Source: Tissierellales bacterium (GTDB lineage: Bacteria > Bacillota > Clostridia > Tissierellales > JASKZW01). From it: a stretch of DNA of 18,572 bases. The translations under genes were made by a program, and so were the position numbers. Of the stretch, positions 6,827-14,004 are shown piece by piece (the first letter of the stretch is position 1; every line of letters begins with the position of its first letter). The stretch is from the NCBI GenBank assembly GCA_030152145.1, contig JASLIL010000026.1, positions 1 through 18,572 of the forward strand, read 5' to 3'. The notes beneath the pieces were generated by a model, which worked only from the letters and a program-made list of their open reading frames with translations, was not told the DNA's origin and did not search any database.

Positions 6827-8317
6827 TTGAATTCTAAAGAACTAGATAGGGATCTACTTTATTTAAACAAGCGTCTCTTAAATTTAAAGGAATGTATAGT
6901 CGAAGATCTGGGGGATAAGTGTAATGCAAGTCCGGTTATAGATATAGTTATTCAAAGGCTGGTGGAATACAAGGCCTTGATAGATGCTTTACAGGTGGGA
7001 ATTTGTGTTATGGATAGGGAGGGGCTGGTTACAGTTTGGAATCCTGCTATAGAGAAGATCTATGGTATAAGTAGGGAGACTATATTGGGCAGGCCCCTTA
7101 AGGATTTCTTTGAAAACTCCATGAATCTAAGGGTTTTGGAGGATAAGAAACCTATAGATAGTAGGTTTCACAAGCCCAGTGAAGGTTGTGAAATAATAAT
7201 AAATGCTGTGCCTATTTACTATGAGGGAGATTTTCAGGGGGTAGTTAGCATAGATTATAGTGTGGGGCAGGTTCAGGAGCTTTCAGATGAGCTTTATGAG
7301 GTTAAGAATAAGGTTAGGCTTTTGGAAAAGGAGTTGGAAGAGTATAAAAGTGAAAGCTCAGATTTCTTTATAGGTAGGAGCAGCAAGATCAAGGAAGAGA
7401 TAGAGCTGGCCCTGATGACAGCAGATACAGATGTGCCTATTTTAATCTATGGGGAAAGTGGTACAGGTAAGGAAGTATTTGCTAGGTTTATACATAAGAA
7501 AAGCAAGGTGGCAGGTAGGTTTGTGGCAGTAAATTGCAGTGCTGTGCCAGATAGTCTTTTTGAGTCAGAATTCTTTGGCTATAAGAAGGGGGCTTTTACA
7601 GGTGCCAGTGATAGTGGCTATAGGGGATATTTTGAACAGGCAGATTCAGGAACCCTCTTCCTAGACGAGATTAGTGAGCTACCTCTCCAGCAGCAGAGCA
7701 AGCTTCTAAGGGCTATTCAGGAGGGTAGAGTTACACCTCTAGGGGGAGATAGGGAGATAGATGTTAATGTTAGACTTATTTGTGCTACAAATATGGACCT
7801 GGAGGAGAAGGTTAGGGAGAAAAAATTTAGGATAGATCTTTACTATAGGCTAAAGGGCATACAGATAACTATTCCCCCTCTTAGAGAGAGGGAGGAGGAT
7901 TTGGAGGATATGCTAAACTATTTTTTACTGGAAATGGCCAGAAGATATAATAGGAGGATCTACTCTATTGATCAGGAGTCTATGGAGATTTTAAGGGCCT
8001 ATAATTGGCCAGGAAATATTAGGGAAATGAAGAATGTTATGAGGCAGATGATCCTATTAAACAAGGGAGAAACTTTGACAAAAGATTCTATACCTAAGGA
8101 TATATATTTTTATGTGCAAAATCCAGAGTTTAAGGAGACCAATATAGTAGATGATGGCAGGCTTTGCCTTAAGGAGAAGCTAGAAGAGTTTGAGAAATAT
8201 ATGATTAATAAAACACTGGTTCATAATAATGGGAATATAGCAAAAGCAGCTGAAGAGCTGAAGATACCTAGAAGTACCCTTCACTATAAGTTGGATAAAT
8301 ATGGAATAGAGCCTTGA
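6827..8317 (+). CDS. prdR: Sigma-54-dependent activator of D-proline reductase genes
   Basis: 496-residue enhancer-binding protein, cytoplasmic, expected to activate the sigma-54 promoter upstream of prdC when proline is present (role known from clostridial PrdR). Order of parts: a helical N-terminal region (1-45); a PAS sensor (about 50-155, with ALQVGICVMDREGLVTVWNP); a charged coiled-coil linker (about 158-182); an AAA+ domain (about 188-410) with Walker A GESGTGKE, the sigma-54-contacting loop GAFTGA and Walker B GTLFLDEI; and a Fis-type helix-turn-helix at the C terminus (NIAKAAEELKIPRSTLHYKL). The start is TTG 6827 after GGAAGGAGG. Which ligand the PAS domain binds is not evident. Its position immediately before prdC makes the name secure. 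Confidence 0.93.
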   Translation: MNSKELDRDLLYLNKRLLNLKECIVEDLGDKCNASPVIDIVIQRLVEYKALIDALQVGICVMDREGLVTVWNPAIEKIYGISRETILGRPLKDFFENSMNLRVLEDKKPIDSRFHKPSEGCEIIINAVPIYYEGDFQGVVSIDYSVGQVQELSDELYEVKNKVRLLEKELEEYKSESSDFFIGRSSKIKEEIELALMTADTDVPILIYGESGTGKEVFARFIHKKSKVAGRFVAVNCSAVPDSLFESEFFGYKKGAFTGASDSGYRGYFEQADSGTLFLDEISELPLQQQSKLLRAIQEGRVTPLGGDREIDVNVRLICATNMDLEEKVREKKFRIDLYYRLKGIQITIPPLREREEDLEDMLNYFLLEMARRYNRRIYSIDQESMEILRAYNWPGNIREMKNVMRQMILLNKGETLTKDSIPKDIYFYVQNPEFKETNIVDDGRLCLKEKLEEFEKYMINKTLVHNNGNIAKAAEELKIPRSTLHYKLDKYGIEP

Positions 8318-8332
8318 TAAGGCCTATAGATA

Positions 8333-8366
8333 GTCAAATATTTGACAAAAATGTCAGCTATTTGAC
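8333..8366. promoter_or_regulatory. Candidate PrdR binding sites (upstream activator sequence)
   Basis: GTCAAATATTTGAC (8333-8346) is a perfect 14-bp palindrome. Six bases later GTCAGCTATTTGAC (8353-8366) repeats it with two left-arm mismatches. The palindrome centre is about 165 bases before the sigma-54 -24 element, the usual distance for an enhancer bound by an activator that loops to the promoter. Assignment to PrdR is inferred from position and symmetry. Confidence 0.6.
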
Positions 8367-8447
8367 TATTTTTCTGCCTATTTTTAAGTTTAGACCAAGT
8401 TTTATTTTACTATAAAGTTTAGAAAAAAATAGTTTTTCAAACCTTTG

Positions 8448-8458
8448 GCTATTTGACT
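8448..8458. promoter_or_regulatory. Third, half-site copy of the candidate PrdR motif
   Basis: GCTATTTGACT repeats exactly the right half of the second upstream site (8358-8368). Its left arm is not symmetric. It sits about 55 bases before the -24 element. Confidence 0.45.
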
Positions 8459-8504
8459 GACCTCTATAAAGAATTTCAGATAATTAGCTAGAAAACTTTA
8501 TAGT

Positions 8505-8520
8505 TGGCACAGGTCTTGCA
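8505..8520 (+). promoter_or_regulatory. Sigma-54 (-24/-12) promoter of the prd operon
   Basis: TGGCAC, five bases, then TTGCA is a full match to the sigma-54 consensus, with the invariant GG at 8506-8507 and GC at 8518-8519. Transcription should start near 8531, leaving a leader of about 35 bases to prdC. It agrees with the sigma-54 activator encoded just upstream. Confidence 0.92.
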
Positions 8521-8565
8521 CTATATAAGGGTGAATAGAAAAATAAGAAAAAAGGAGGGAGAGTT

Positions 8566-9867
8566 ATGGGAGAAAAGTTTAAGTTTCTATTAAAGCAAGG
8601 TATAGGCCAGGCCACCAAGCCTGTGGTTCAGGTTTCAGACAGGGTTACTAGGGGCCAGCTTATAGGAGATATAGATAAAGAAAAACTTGGAGTACCTTTA
8701 CATAGCTCAGTTACAGGCTTGGTTAAGGAAGTTACAGAGGATTATATCTTGGTTGAGAAGACATCAGATGAAGAGGATTTTGTAGCTTTAGAGTCAGAGG
8801 ATAACTTGGAAAGAGTTAGGGAGGCTGGAATTATAGGTATGGGTGGAGCTGGTTTTCCGGCCTATGTAAAGCTAAATACTGATCTTTCAGAGTCAGGCTA
8901 TGTTATTTGTAATGCTGCTGAGTGTGAGCCTATATTGGAGCACAATATCTATCAGATAAGGGAGAATCCTGACAAGTTGATTAAAGCTATTAGATTGGTT
9001 ATGGATATGACAGGTGCAGAAAAGGGGATTATAGGTATAAAGCTTAAGAACAAGGAGGCTATAAAGGCCTTAACTAGTAGGTTAAAGCCAGAAGACAATA
9101 TAAGGGTACATCCCCTAAGAAATAGGTATCCTGTTGGAGAGGAAAGGGCCCTTATAAAAAACACCCTAAATGTGCTATTGGAGCCTGGAGATCTGCCAGC
9201 CAAGGCCAATGCTTTGGTTTTAAATGTAGAAACTCTTATGAATATTTACGATGCTATAGAGCTTAAAAAACCTAGTATAGACAAGTATATAACTGTTGCA
9301 GGTAATTTTAAGGCCCTTTCTTCTGGGGACTATGCTGTTAGAAAATATCCTCAGGGAAAATTCATGGAGAATATTATAGAGGAGTTTGAGGGGGCTAGGG
9401 GAGATATAGGTGAGATTCTAGTAGGAGGACCCTATACTGGCCACAGATATGGAGATGGAGAGGTGGTTACAAAGATTAGCGGCGGGATAATAGCTACAGA
9501 TCCCTTTGATAAAATAGAGGGGAAACTTGGCATAATCCAGTGCGCTTGTGGACCTAATAAAGAGAGGATTAAAGAAATAGCTGAGTCCCTAGGGGGAGAG
9601 CTAGTGGGGCATCTAGTTTGTAAGAATGCTGAAGAGGCTGGAAATGGAAACTACAAGTGTAAGGATCCAGGCAACTGTCCAGGCCAGGCAGAGAAGGTAT
9701 TGGAGTTAAGGAGAAATGGTGCAGAGCATATTTTAATAGGTCACTGTAGTGATTGTTCTAATACGGTTATGCAGGCAGCTCCTAAACTTAATATAGAAGT
9801 ACATCATGCTACAGATCAGGCACTAAGATCTATGAATATGGAAGTTATCAGATACTTAAAAGATTAA
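8566..9867 (+). CDS. prdC: PrdC, RnfC-like electron-transfer protein of proline reductase
   Basis: 433-residue soluble protein thought to carry electrons to D-proline reductase, linking NADH oxidation to proline reduction. It resembles RnfC/Nqo1: a lipoyl/biotinyl-like N terminus, then the flavin/nucleotide-binding GIIGMGGAGFPAYVKL (from about residue 88), then CNAAECEPILEHN. Unlike RnfC it has no CxxCxxCxxxCP iron-sulphur set. Instead the C-terminal third carries cysteine pairs: C326xC328, a cluster near residues 352-369 (VCKNAEEAGNGNYKCKD, then NCPGQ), and C394xxC397 in GHCSDCSNT. Clostridial PrdC proteins are described as selenoproteins. No in-frame TGA occurs here, so this version uses only cysteines. 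The start follows AAAAAAGGAGGGAGAG. First gene of the sigma-54 transcript, with prdA 12 bases on. Confidence 0.93.
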   Translation: MGEKFKFLLKQGIGQATKPVVQVSDRVTRGQLIGDIDKEKLGVPLHSSVTGLVKEVTEDYILVEKTSDEEDFVALESEDNLERVREAGIIGMGGAGFPAYVKLNTDLSESGYVICNAAECEPILEHNIYQIRENPDKLIKAIRLVMDMTGAEKGIIGIKLKNKEAIKALTSRLKPEDNIRVHPLRNRYPVGEERALIKNTLNVLLEPGDLPAKANALVLNVETLMNIYDAIELKKPSIDKYITVAGNFKALSSGDYAVRKYPQGKFMENIIEEFEGARGDIGEILVGGPYTGHRYGDGEVVTKISGGIIATDPFDKIEGKLGIIQCACGPNKERIKEIAESLGGELVGHLVCKNAEEAGNGNYKCKDPGNCPGQAEKVLELRRNGAEHILIGHCSDCSNTVMQAAPKLNIEVHHATDQALRSMNMEVIRYLKD

Positions 9868-9879
9868 AGGAGGAATATT

Positions 9880-11595
9880 ATGTCTTTAACAAAGGAACAA
9901 GCTTTAACTTACAAGGATAAACCAGCAGTAGTTTGTTGTAGGATGGAAAAGGGAGCTCTTATTGGTCCAGAAAATCTAGAGGATCCTTCCCTATTTGATG
10001 AATTAGTAGAGACAGGAATTATAGAAATATCAGAAGAGGCTCTAACTATAGAGGAAGTTTTAGGTTCTAGAGTAGTAGACGATGTTGATGGCTTAACTTC
10101 ATTAACTAAGGAACATGTGGATAAGGTTCAAAAACCAGAAGTTAAGGAAGAACCTAAGTCTGAAGAAGGGGGAGAAACTATGAGGAAAGTAACTAATTCA
10201 GGAGCTATGTTTAGAATGGAAGGAGAAGGCCTAGACAAATTTAAGATAGAATTCCCAGTTGGCCTAGGAGGATTTGAAAACTTTTCTGAACCTATGGAAG
10301 AAGCTAAGAAAATAGAAGAAGAAGTAATGAGCACTCTTGAGAAAAGAGTATTCCATATAGATGAGGTAGAATTTGGCAGTGAAACAAAATTAGAAGGCAG
10401 TAAACTTATTATAAATGAAGCTTTGGCAGAAAAAGCTAGGGACTCAGAAGTTCTAGTTAAGAAATTAGAAATGGATATTATAAAGCCAAATGAAAGAGAT
10501 ATATATACAGACAGTATTATGGATGTTATACCTATAGCCACTAAGGTTGAGGGAGAAGTAGGCTACGGGGTTACAAATATCTTAGATGGGGTAGTTTTTA
10601 TGTTAACAGGTGTAGATGAAAATGGTATACAGATCCATGAATTTGGTTCTAGTGAAGGCCAACTAAATGAGCAAATAGCCTTTGATATGCCAGGATCACC
10701 AGATGAAGATGACATAATAGTTAGAGTTCATGTAGTGGTAGAAGAAAATACTGGTATGGAAAGACGTGGACCTTACGCTTCCCACAAGGCTACAGACCTT
10801 ATTATCCAGGACATTAGAAACCAAATGAAGATGCTAGATAAGGAAGATGCTAAGGAAGTTGAAATCCTAGAGGAAGTAAGAAGAAAAGGCCTTCCAAAGG
10901 TTATGCTAGTTAAGGAAATAATGGGACAGGGAGCTATGCACGACAATGTTATGATACCGACAGAACCAGCTGGGGTTTATGGTGGTAGACAAAATGTTGA
11001 CCTTGGAAATATACCTATAGTTATGTCAGTTAACGAAGTAAGAGATGGAGGAATCCACGCATTAGCATGTATTGGACCTGCAACAAAAGAAGTTACCAGA
11101 CACTACTTTAGGGAACCATTGGTAGAGGGCTTGGCTAAAGATGAAGAAATAGATTTTGCTGGAGTTATATTTATAGGAAGTCCACAGGTTAATGATGAGA
11201 AAATGTATGTAGCAGAGAGATTGGGACAAATGGTTAAGACTATGGATCTAGATGGAGTTATAATCACTACAGAAGGGTTTGGAAACAACCATATAGACTT
11301 TGCCTTAAATATAGAGGAAATAGGAAAGTTAGGAGTGCCAGTAGTAGGAGTTTCCTTCTGTGCATACCAAGGACAGCTAGTTGTAGGAAATAAGTATATG
11401 GATGCTATGATAGAGCTTAACAAGGATAAGGACGGACGTGAGTCAGAAATTTTGGCAGAAAATACTCTAACACCAGCAGATGCAGCTCGTTCAATTCAAA
11501 TGCTAAAGAATAAGATAGCAGGAGTTGAAATACTGCCTCCATACAATAAGTGGGAAGACAAGGTAATTAAAGAAAACCAAAAGCTAGTAAAATAA
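9880..11595 (+). CDS. prdA: D-proline reductase proprotein PrdA
   Basis: 571-residue proprotein of D-proline reductase, which opens D-proline to 5-aminovalerate. In the known enzyme PrdA is cut at an internal cysteine; the new N terminus of the small chain becomes a pyruvoyl group that binds the substrate. The matching site is in GGIHALACIGPATKE: Cys397 (codon 11068-11070), giving chains of 396 and 175 residues (about 43 and 19 kDa), near the known 45 and 23 kDa. Residues 1-85 form a first module (AVVCCRMEKGALIGPENLEDP), joined by an acidic linker (KPEVKEEPKSEE) to the main part. Start from AAAGGAGG. Met101 (10180) has its own strong ribosome site. CGT arginine codons and few AGG codons suggest high expression compared with neighbours. 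Confidence 0.95.
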   Translation: MSLTKEQALTYKDKPAVVCCRMEKGALIGPENLEDPSLFDELVETGIIEISEEALTIEEVLGSRVVDDVDGLTSLTKEHVDKVQKPEVKEEPKSEEGGETMRKVTNSGAMFRMEGEGLDKFKIEFPVGLGGFENFSEPMEEAKKIEEEVMSTLEKRVFHIDEVEFGSETKLEGSKLIINEALAEKARDSEVLVKKLEMDIIKPNERDIYTDSIMDVIPIATKVEGEVGYGVTNILDGVVFMLTGVDENGIQIHEFGSSEGQLNEQIAFDMPGSPDEDDIIVRVHVVVEENTGMERRGPYASHKATDLIIQDIRNQMKMLDKEDAKEVEILEEVRRKGLPKVMLVKEIMGQGAMHDNVMIPTEPAGVYGGRQNVDLGNIPIVMSVNEVRDGGIHALACIGPATKEVTRHYFREPLVEGLAKDEEIDFAGVIFIGSPQVNDEKMYVAERLGQMVKTMDLDGVIITTEGFGNNHIDFALNIEEIGKLGVPVVGVSFCAYQGQLVVGNKYMDAMIELNKDKDGRESEILAENTLTPADAARSIQMLKNKIAGVEILPPYNKWEDKVIKENQKLVK

Positions 11596-11605
11596 GGAGA
11601 TGGAT

Positions 11606-11794
11606 ATGAAAGTAGACTTAAAGCCAGTATTATTAGAGGGAAAATTAATAGGAGTATCTGATAGAGGGGTAAAAATAGAGCTTTTAGGTAGGATGGGTAT
11701 TGTCATAGTTCCTAGAAGATCCATTATCACAGATAAGGAACTAGAGGAAGGCGACAGTGTAGAACTATATTTAAGTTATGCTCAAGTTATATAA
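11606..11794 (+). CDS. Small protein encoded between prdA and prdB
   Basis: 62 residues from ATG 11606, chosen because AAGGAG (11594-11599) lies six bases before it; the ATG at 11600 directly abuts that site. The sequence alternates beta-strand-like blocks: LEGKLIGVSDRGVKIELL, then GIVIVPRRSI, then EEGDSVELYLSYAQV. This pattern suggests a small beta-barrel. Small proteins of this size lie between prdA and prdB in other clostridial prd operons, including C. difficile. I do not know its function; an assembly, maturation or docking role for the PrdA-PrdB complex would be speculation. Ten bases separate prdA from it and 17 separate it from prdB, so it is co-transcribed. Confidence 0.8.
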   Translation: MKVDLKPVLLEGKLIGVSDRGVKIELLGRMGIVIVPRRSIITDKELEEGDSVELYLSYAQVI

Positions 11795-11811
11795 AATAGG
11801 AGGATGATTTT

Positions 11812-12543
11812 ATGAAATTAACAACAGTAGAAGGTATGAGATCTGAGATTTATGCTCCAATAACTCCATCACCAGTTTGGACAGAATTAGAAAAGCCTTT
11901 AAGTGAGTGTAGAGTTGGATTTGCAACTGCAGGTGGAATTCACATTAAGAGCCAAGAACCATTTAAGACAGCTGGAGACCCAACCTTTAGGGTTATTCCA
12001 TCAGATATAGATGCTGGAGAATTAATGGTTACTCATGGTGGATTTGACAACAGTGATATAAATAAAGACGTTAACGCTATGTTACCTATAGATAGATTAA
12101 GAGAGCTAGTAGAGGAAGGCTTTATAGGATCTATAACCGACTCCCTAATTGGATTTATGGGGGGAGGGGGAAATGTTGACCTTTTCCTAAACAAGACTGG
12201 CCCAGAAATAGCTAAGATATTTAAGGAACAAGGGGCAGATATAGTGCTTTTAACAGGAGGCTGTGGAACCTGTCATCGCTCAGCAACTATAGTACAAAGA
12301 GCCATAGAAAAGGAAGGAATAGCTACCTGTATTATAGCAGCTCTGCCACCTATAGCTAAGCAACAGGGAGCTCCTAGAATAGCAGCAGCTCACGTACCTA
12401 TAGGATCCAATGCTGGAGAACCAAACAACATAGAGATGCAAACAGCTATACTTAAGGATACCTTAAATGCTATGGTAGATGGAACCTTGGCTAAATTTGG
12501 TGCAGAAATAATGCTACCATATGAGTACCACCATAAAAACTAG
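11812..12543 (+). CDS. prdB: D-proline reductase subunit PrdB, cysteine form
   Basis: 243-residue small subunit (about 26 kDa) of D-proline reductase, holding the redox residue that attacks the proline ring with the pyruvoyl group of PrdA. Family landmarks: a FMGGGGNVDLFLNKTGPEIAK stretch, then LTGGCGTCHRSATIVQRAI, then the IIAALPPIAKQQGAPR segment. In the well-studied clostridial enzyme the active-site motif is CxxU, with selenocysteine encoded by TGA. Here that codon is TGT (12271-12273, Cys154), giving CGTC. The frame is intact without recoding, so this is a genuine cysteine version. Start from AATAGGAGG. It is the last gene of the operon: a 15-bp-stem terminator follows, and no prdD, prdE or prdF comes after it. 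Confidence 0.95.
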   Translation: MKLTTVEGMRSEIYAPITPSPVWTELEKPLSECRVGFATAGGIHIKSQEPFKTAGDPTFRVIPSDIDAGELMVTHGGFDNSDINKDVNAMLPIDRLRELVEEGFIGSITDSLIGFMGGGGNVDLFLNKTGPEIAKIFKEQGADIVLLTGGCGTCHRSATIVQRAIEKEGIATCIIAALPPIAKQQGAPRIAAAHVPIGSNAGEPNNIEMQTAILKDTLNAMVDGTLAKFGAEIMLPYEYHHKN

Positions 12544-12573
12544 ACGTCTGAATTACTCTAAATAAATTAATTT

Positions 12574-12609
12574 AAAAAGATATAGGTTTTAAATAACCTA
12601 TATCTTTTT
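12574..12609 (+). terminator. Strong Rho-independent terminator of the prd operon
   Basis: A perfect 15-bp stem, AAAAAGATATAGGTT (12574-12588) and AACCTATATCTTTTT (12595-12609), closes a six-base loop and ends in Ts. It sits 31 bases after prdB and fixes the end of the prd transcript. Confidence 0.92.
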
Positions 12610-12672
12610 GTTTAATATAGAGGTAAGTAGGTATCTATTTACATAGAAGTTTATTAAAAGGAGAAGGATAAG

Positions 12673-13149
12673 ATGGAAATAAATCAAAAGACTATAGGAG
12701 ATTTAATGACAGCAGGTAAGGAGCTTATGGAACTGGCTGGCATGGGAAAAAGTTTGTCTAAAGAAGATATAGAGAAAAAACCAGTCCACCAAATGGGCAT
12801 AGGGGCTTCTAGTTTTTCAGAGTTAGGAGACCTAGGAAAGAAGCTTAGTGCCATGTCAAAACTAATGGATAGCCTGAGTCAGTTGGGAGTCAGCAAGGAC
12901 ATGGTAGAAAAAGCACTAAAGATGGCCCCTATGTTAATAGCTATAGGCAGTAAGGGAAAGGCAGCTGTAGAGGAAAAAACTGATACTTCCCTGTCAGATA
13001 TAGGCCTGGATAAAAATATGTTTAACGATTTAGGAAAAATCGGAGAGTCCCTGGCTGGTGCTTCAGGCCTTGGCAAACTTTTAGAAGGCCAAGATAAGAA
13101 TAAAATAGTGGATGGTATTAATTCAGTTTTAAATATGTTTAAGAAGTAA
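12673..13149 (+). CDS. Uncharacterised Gly/Leu/Met/Lys-rich helical protein
   Basis: 158 residues, not recognised. No signal peptide, membrane helix, cysteine or catalytic motif is visible. It looks like a chain of short amphipathic helices with repeated Gly-containing turns: IGDLMTAGKELMELAGMGKSL, then ELGDLGKKLSAMSKLMDSL, then DLGKIGESLAGASGLGKLLEG. The LG-K/E-L pattern recurs, hinting at internal duplication between the first and last thirds. The LGVSKDMVEKALKM block loosely recalls small secreted or stress proteins of the DUF2780 kind, but this is a weak resemblance. Start from AAAAGGAGAAGG. It lies behind the prd terminator with its own downstream hairpin, so it is probably a separate unit. 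Confidence 0.7.
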   Translation: MEINQKTIGDLMTAGKELMELAGMGKSLSKEDIEKKPVHQMGIGASSFSELGDLGKKLSAMSKLMDSLSQLGVSKDMVEKALKMAPMLIAIGSKGKAAVEEKTDTSLSDIGLDKNMFNDLGKIGESLAGASGLGKLLEGQDKNKIVDGINSVLNMFKK

Positions 13150-13159
13150 TTACATCTAT

Positions 13160-13211
13160 ATACCCTATGCTTTGTATAAAAAGTACGCTTTGTTTTAAAA
13201 GGGTATTTTTT
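13160..13211 (+). terminator. Possible terminator after the 158-residue gene
   Basis: ATACCCT (13160-13166) can pair with AGGGTAT (13200-13206), followed by six Ts. The loop is long (33 bases) and AT-rich, so this is weaker than the other terminators here. Confidence 0.4.
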
Positions 13212-13263
13212 ATTTCTTATTTTTCAGTATTCATTCTAGTTGACCCTATAAGTTGAAGCTATA

Positions 13264-13272
13264 TGCTATAAT
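13264..13272 (+). promoter_or_regulatory. Extended -10 promoter of the TetR-type gene
   Basis: TGCTATAAT lies 60 bases before the start at 13333. TTGACC at 13240 is too far (21 bases) for a normal -35. The ~50-base leader shows no clear dyad that would mark autoregulation. Confidence 0.5.
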
Positions 13273-13332
13273 AAAACTCATACACTAGAGAACAGGGGAA
13301 ATATTACACTAAATGTTTATTGGGAGGAAGAG

Positions 13333-13914
13333 ATGGATAGGTTTACAGGAACAGAGAAAAAAATACTAAATACAGCACTAGCCATGATATCAAAAAAAGG
13401 ATCTTTTGATATTACTATTAGGGAATTAGCAGATGAAGCACAGGTAAACATAGCAGCTATTAACTATCACTTTAGGACCAAGGAAAATATGCTGGAATAT
13501 GTTAAGGAGTTCTACATGGAGAATACACAAAATAGCTATGAAAAGCTTAAGGATAGTAAATTAAGTCCAAGAGAAAAAATTAGAAATTTTTCCATGACCA
13601 TGATAGAAACCAGTTTAACCCATCCAGGACTTTTAAACTTGCTTGAAGAAATTTATAAGAATAGCTGTGACGATGAAAGATTTATGAAAATAGTAGAAGT
13701 AGATAAAAAGCTAGACGGTGAACTAGACAAATTATTAAGAGAAGTTTTTACTTATGATTCCGAAGAAGAATATCAATACAAAAAAACTATATATGTGTCT
13801 CTAGTGGTATATCCAGGAACAGTAGATAGTATATTGGGCTTAGATTGCAACCTAGTAAAAGATGAAGATAAGCGACTAAAGTATATAGACTATGCACTGG
13901 AATTATTAATTTAA
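13333..13914 (+). CDS. TetR/AcrR-family transcriptional regulator
   Basis: 193 residues, normal TetR length. The first ~55 residues are the TetR DNA-binding fold: KKILNTALAMISKKGSFDITIRELADEAQV, with the recognition helix in NIAAINYHFRTKENMLEYV (the family's typical IYYHF-KEL pattern). The rest is an all-helical ligand-binding and dimer domain with no recognisable ligand signature. Start from TTGGGAGGAAGAG. It is a single gene between two terminators, not divergent from a transporter or enzyme, so no target can be read from context. Either itself or a distant gene may be controlled. Confidence 0.9.
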   Translation: MDRFTGTEKKILNTALAMISKKGSFDITIRELADEAQVNIAAINYHFRTKENMLEYVKEFYMENTQNSYEKLKDSKLSPREKIRNFSMTMIETSLTHPGLLNLLEEIYKNSCDDERFMKIVEVDKKLDGELDKLLREVFTYDSEEEYQYKKTIYVSLVVYPGTVDSILGLDCNLVKDEDKRLKYIDYALELLI

Positions 13915-13946
13915 AAAAACCTTCTACAAGAGTAGAAGGTTTTTTC
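13914..13946 (+). terminator. Rho-independent terminator after the TetR-type gene
   Basis: A perfect stem, CCTTCTAC and GTAGAAGG, extended by six A-T pairs, with AAGA loop and a T tail. It begins at the stop codon. Confidence 0.92.
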
Positions 13947-13963
13947 TATGTCTAAACTTTTAG

Positions 13964-13972
13964 TGGTATAAT
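13964..13972 (+). promoter_or_regulatory. Extended -10 promoter of the 168-residue gene
   Basis: TGGTATAAT, an extended -10, lies 32 bases before ATG 14005. No -35 at normal spacing is apparent. Confidence 0.45.
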
Positions 13973-14004
13973 AAGAGCTATTAGAATATAGAAAGGTGGA
14001 TCTT

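Noticed and set aside
10128..10541. 137-residue minus-strand ORF inside prdA
   Set aside because: It is the antisense of well-conserved prdA coding sequence and has no start signal.
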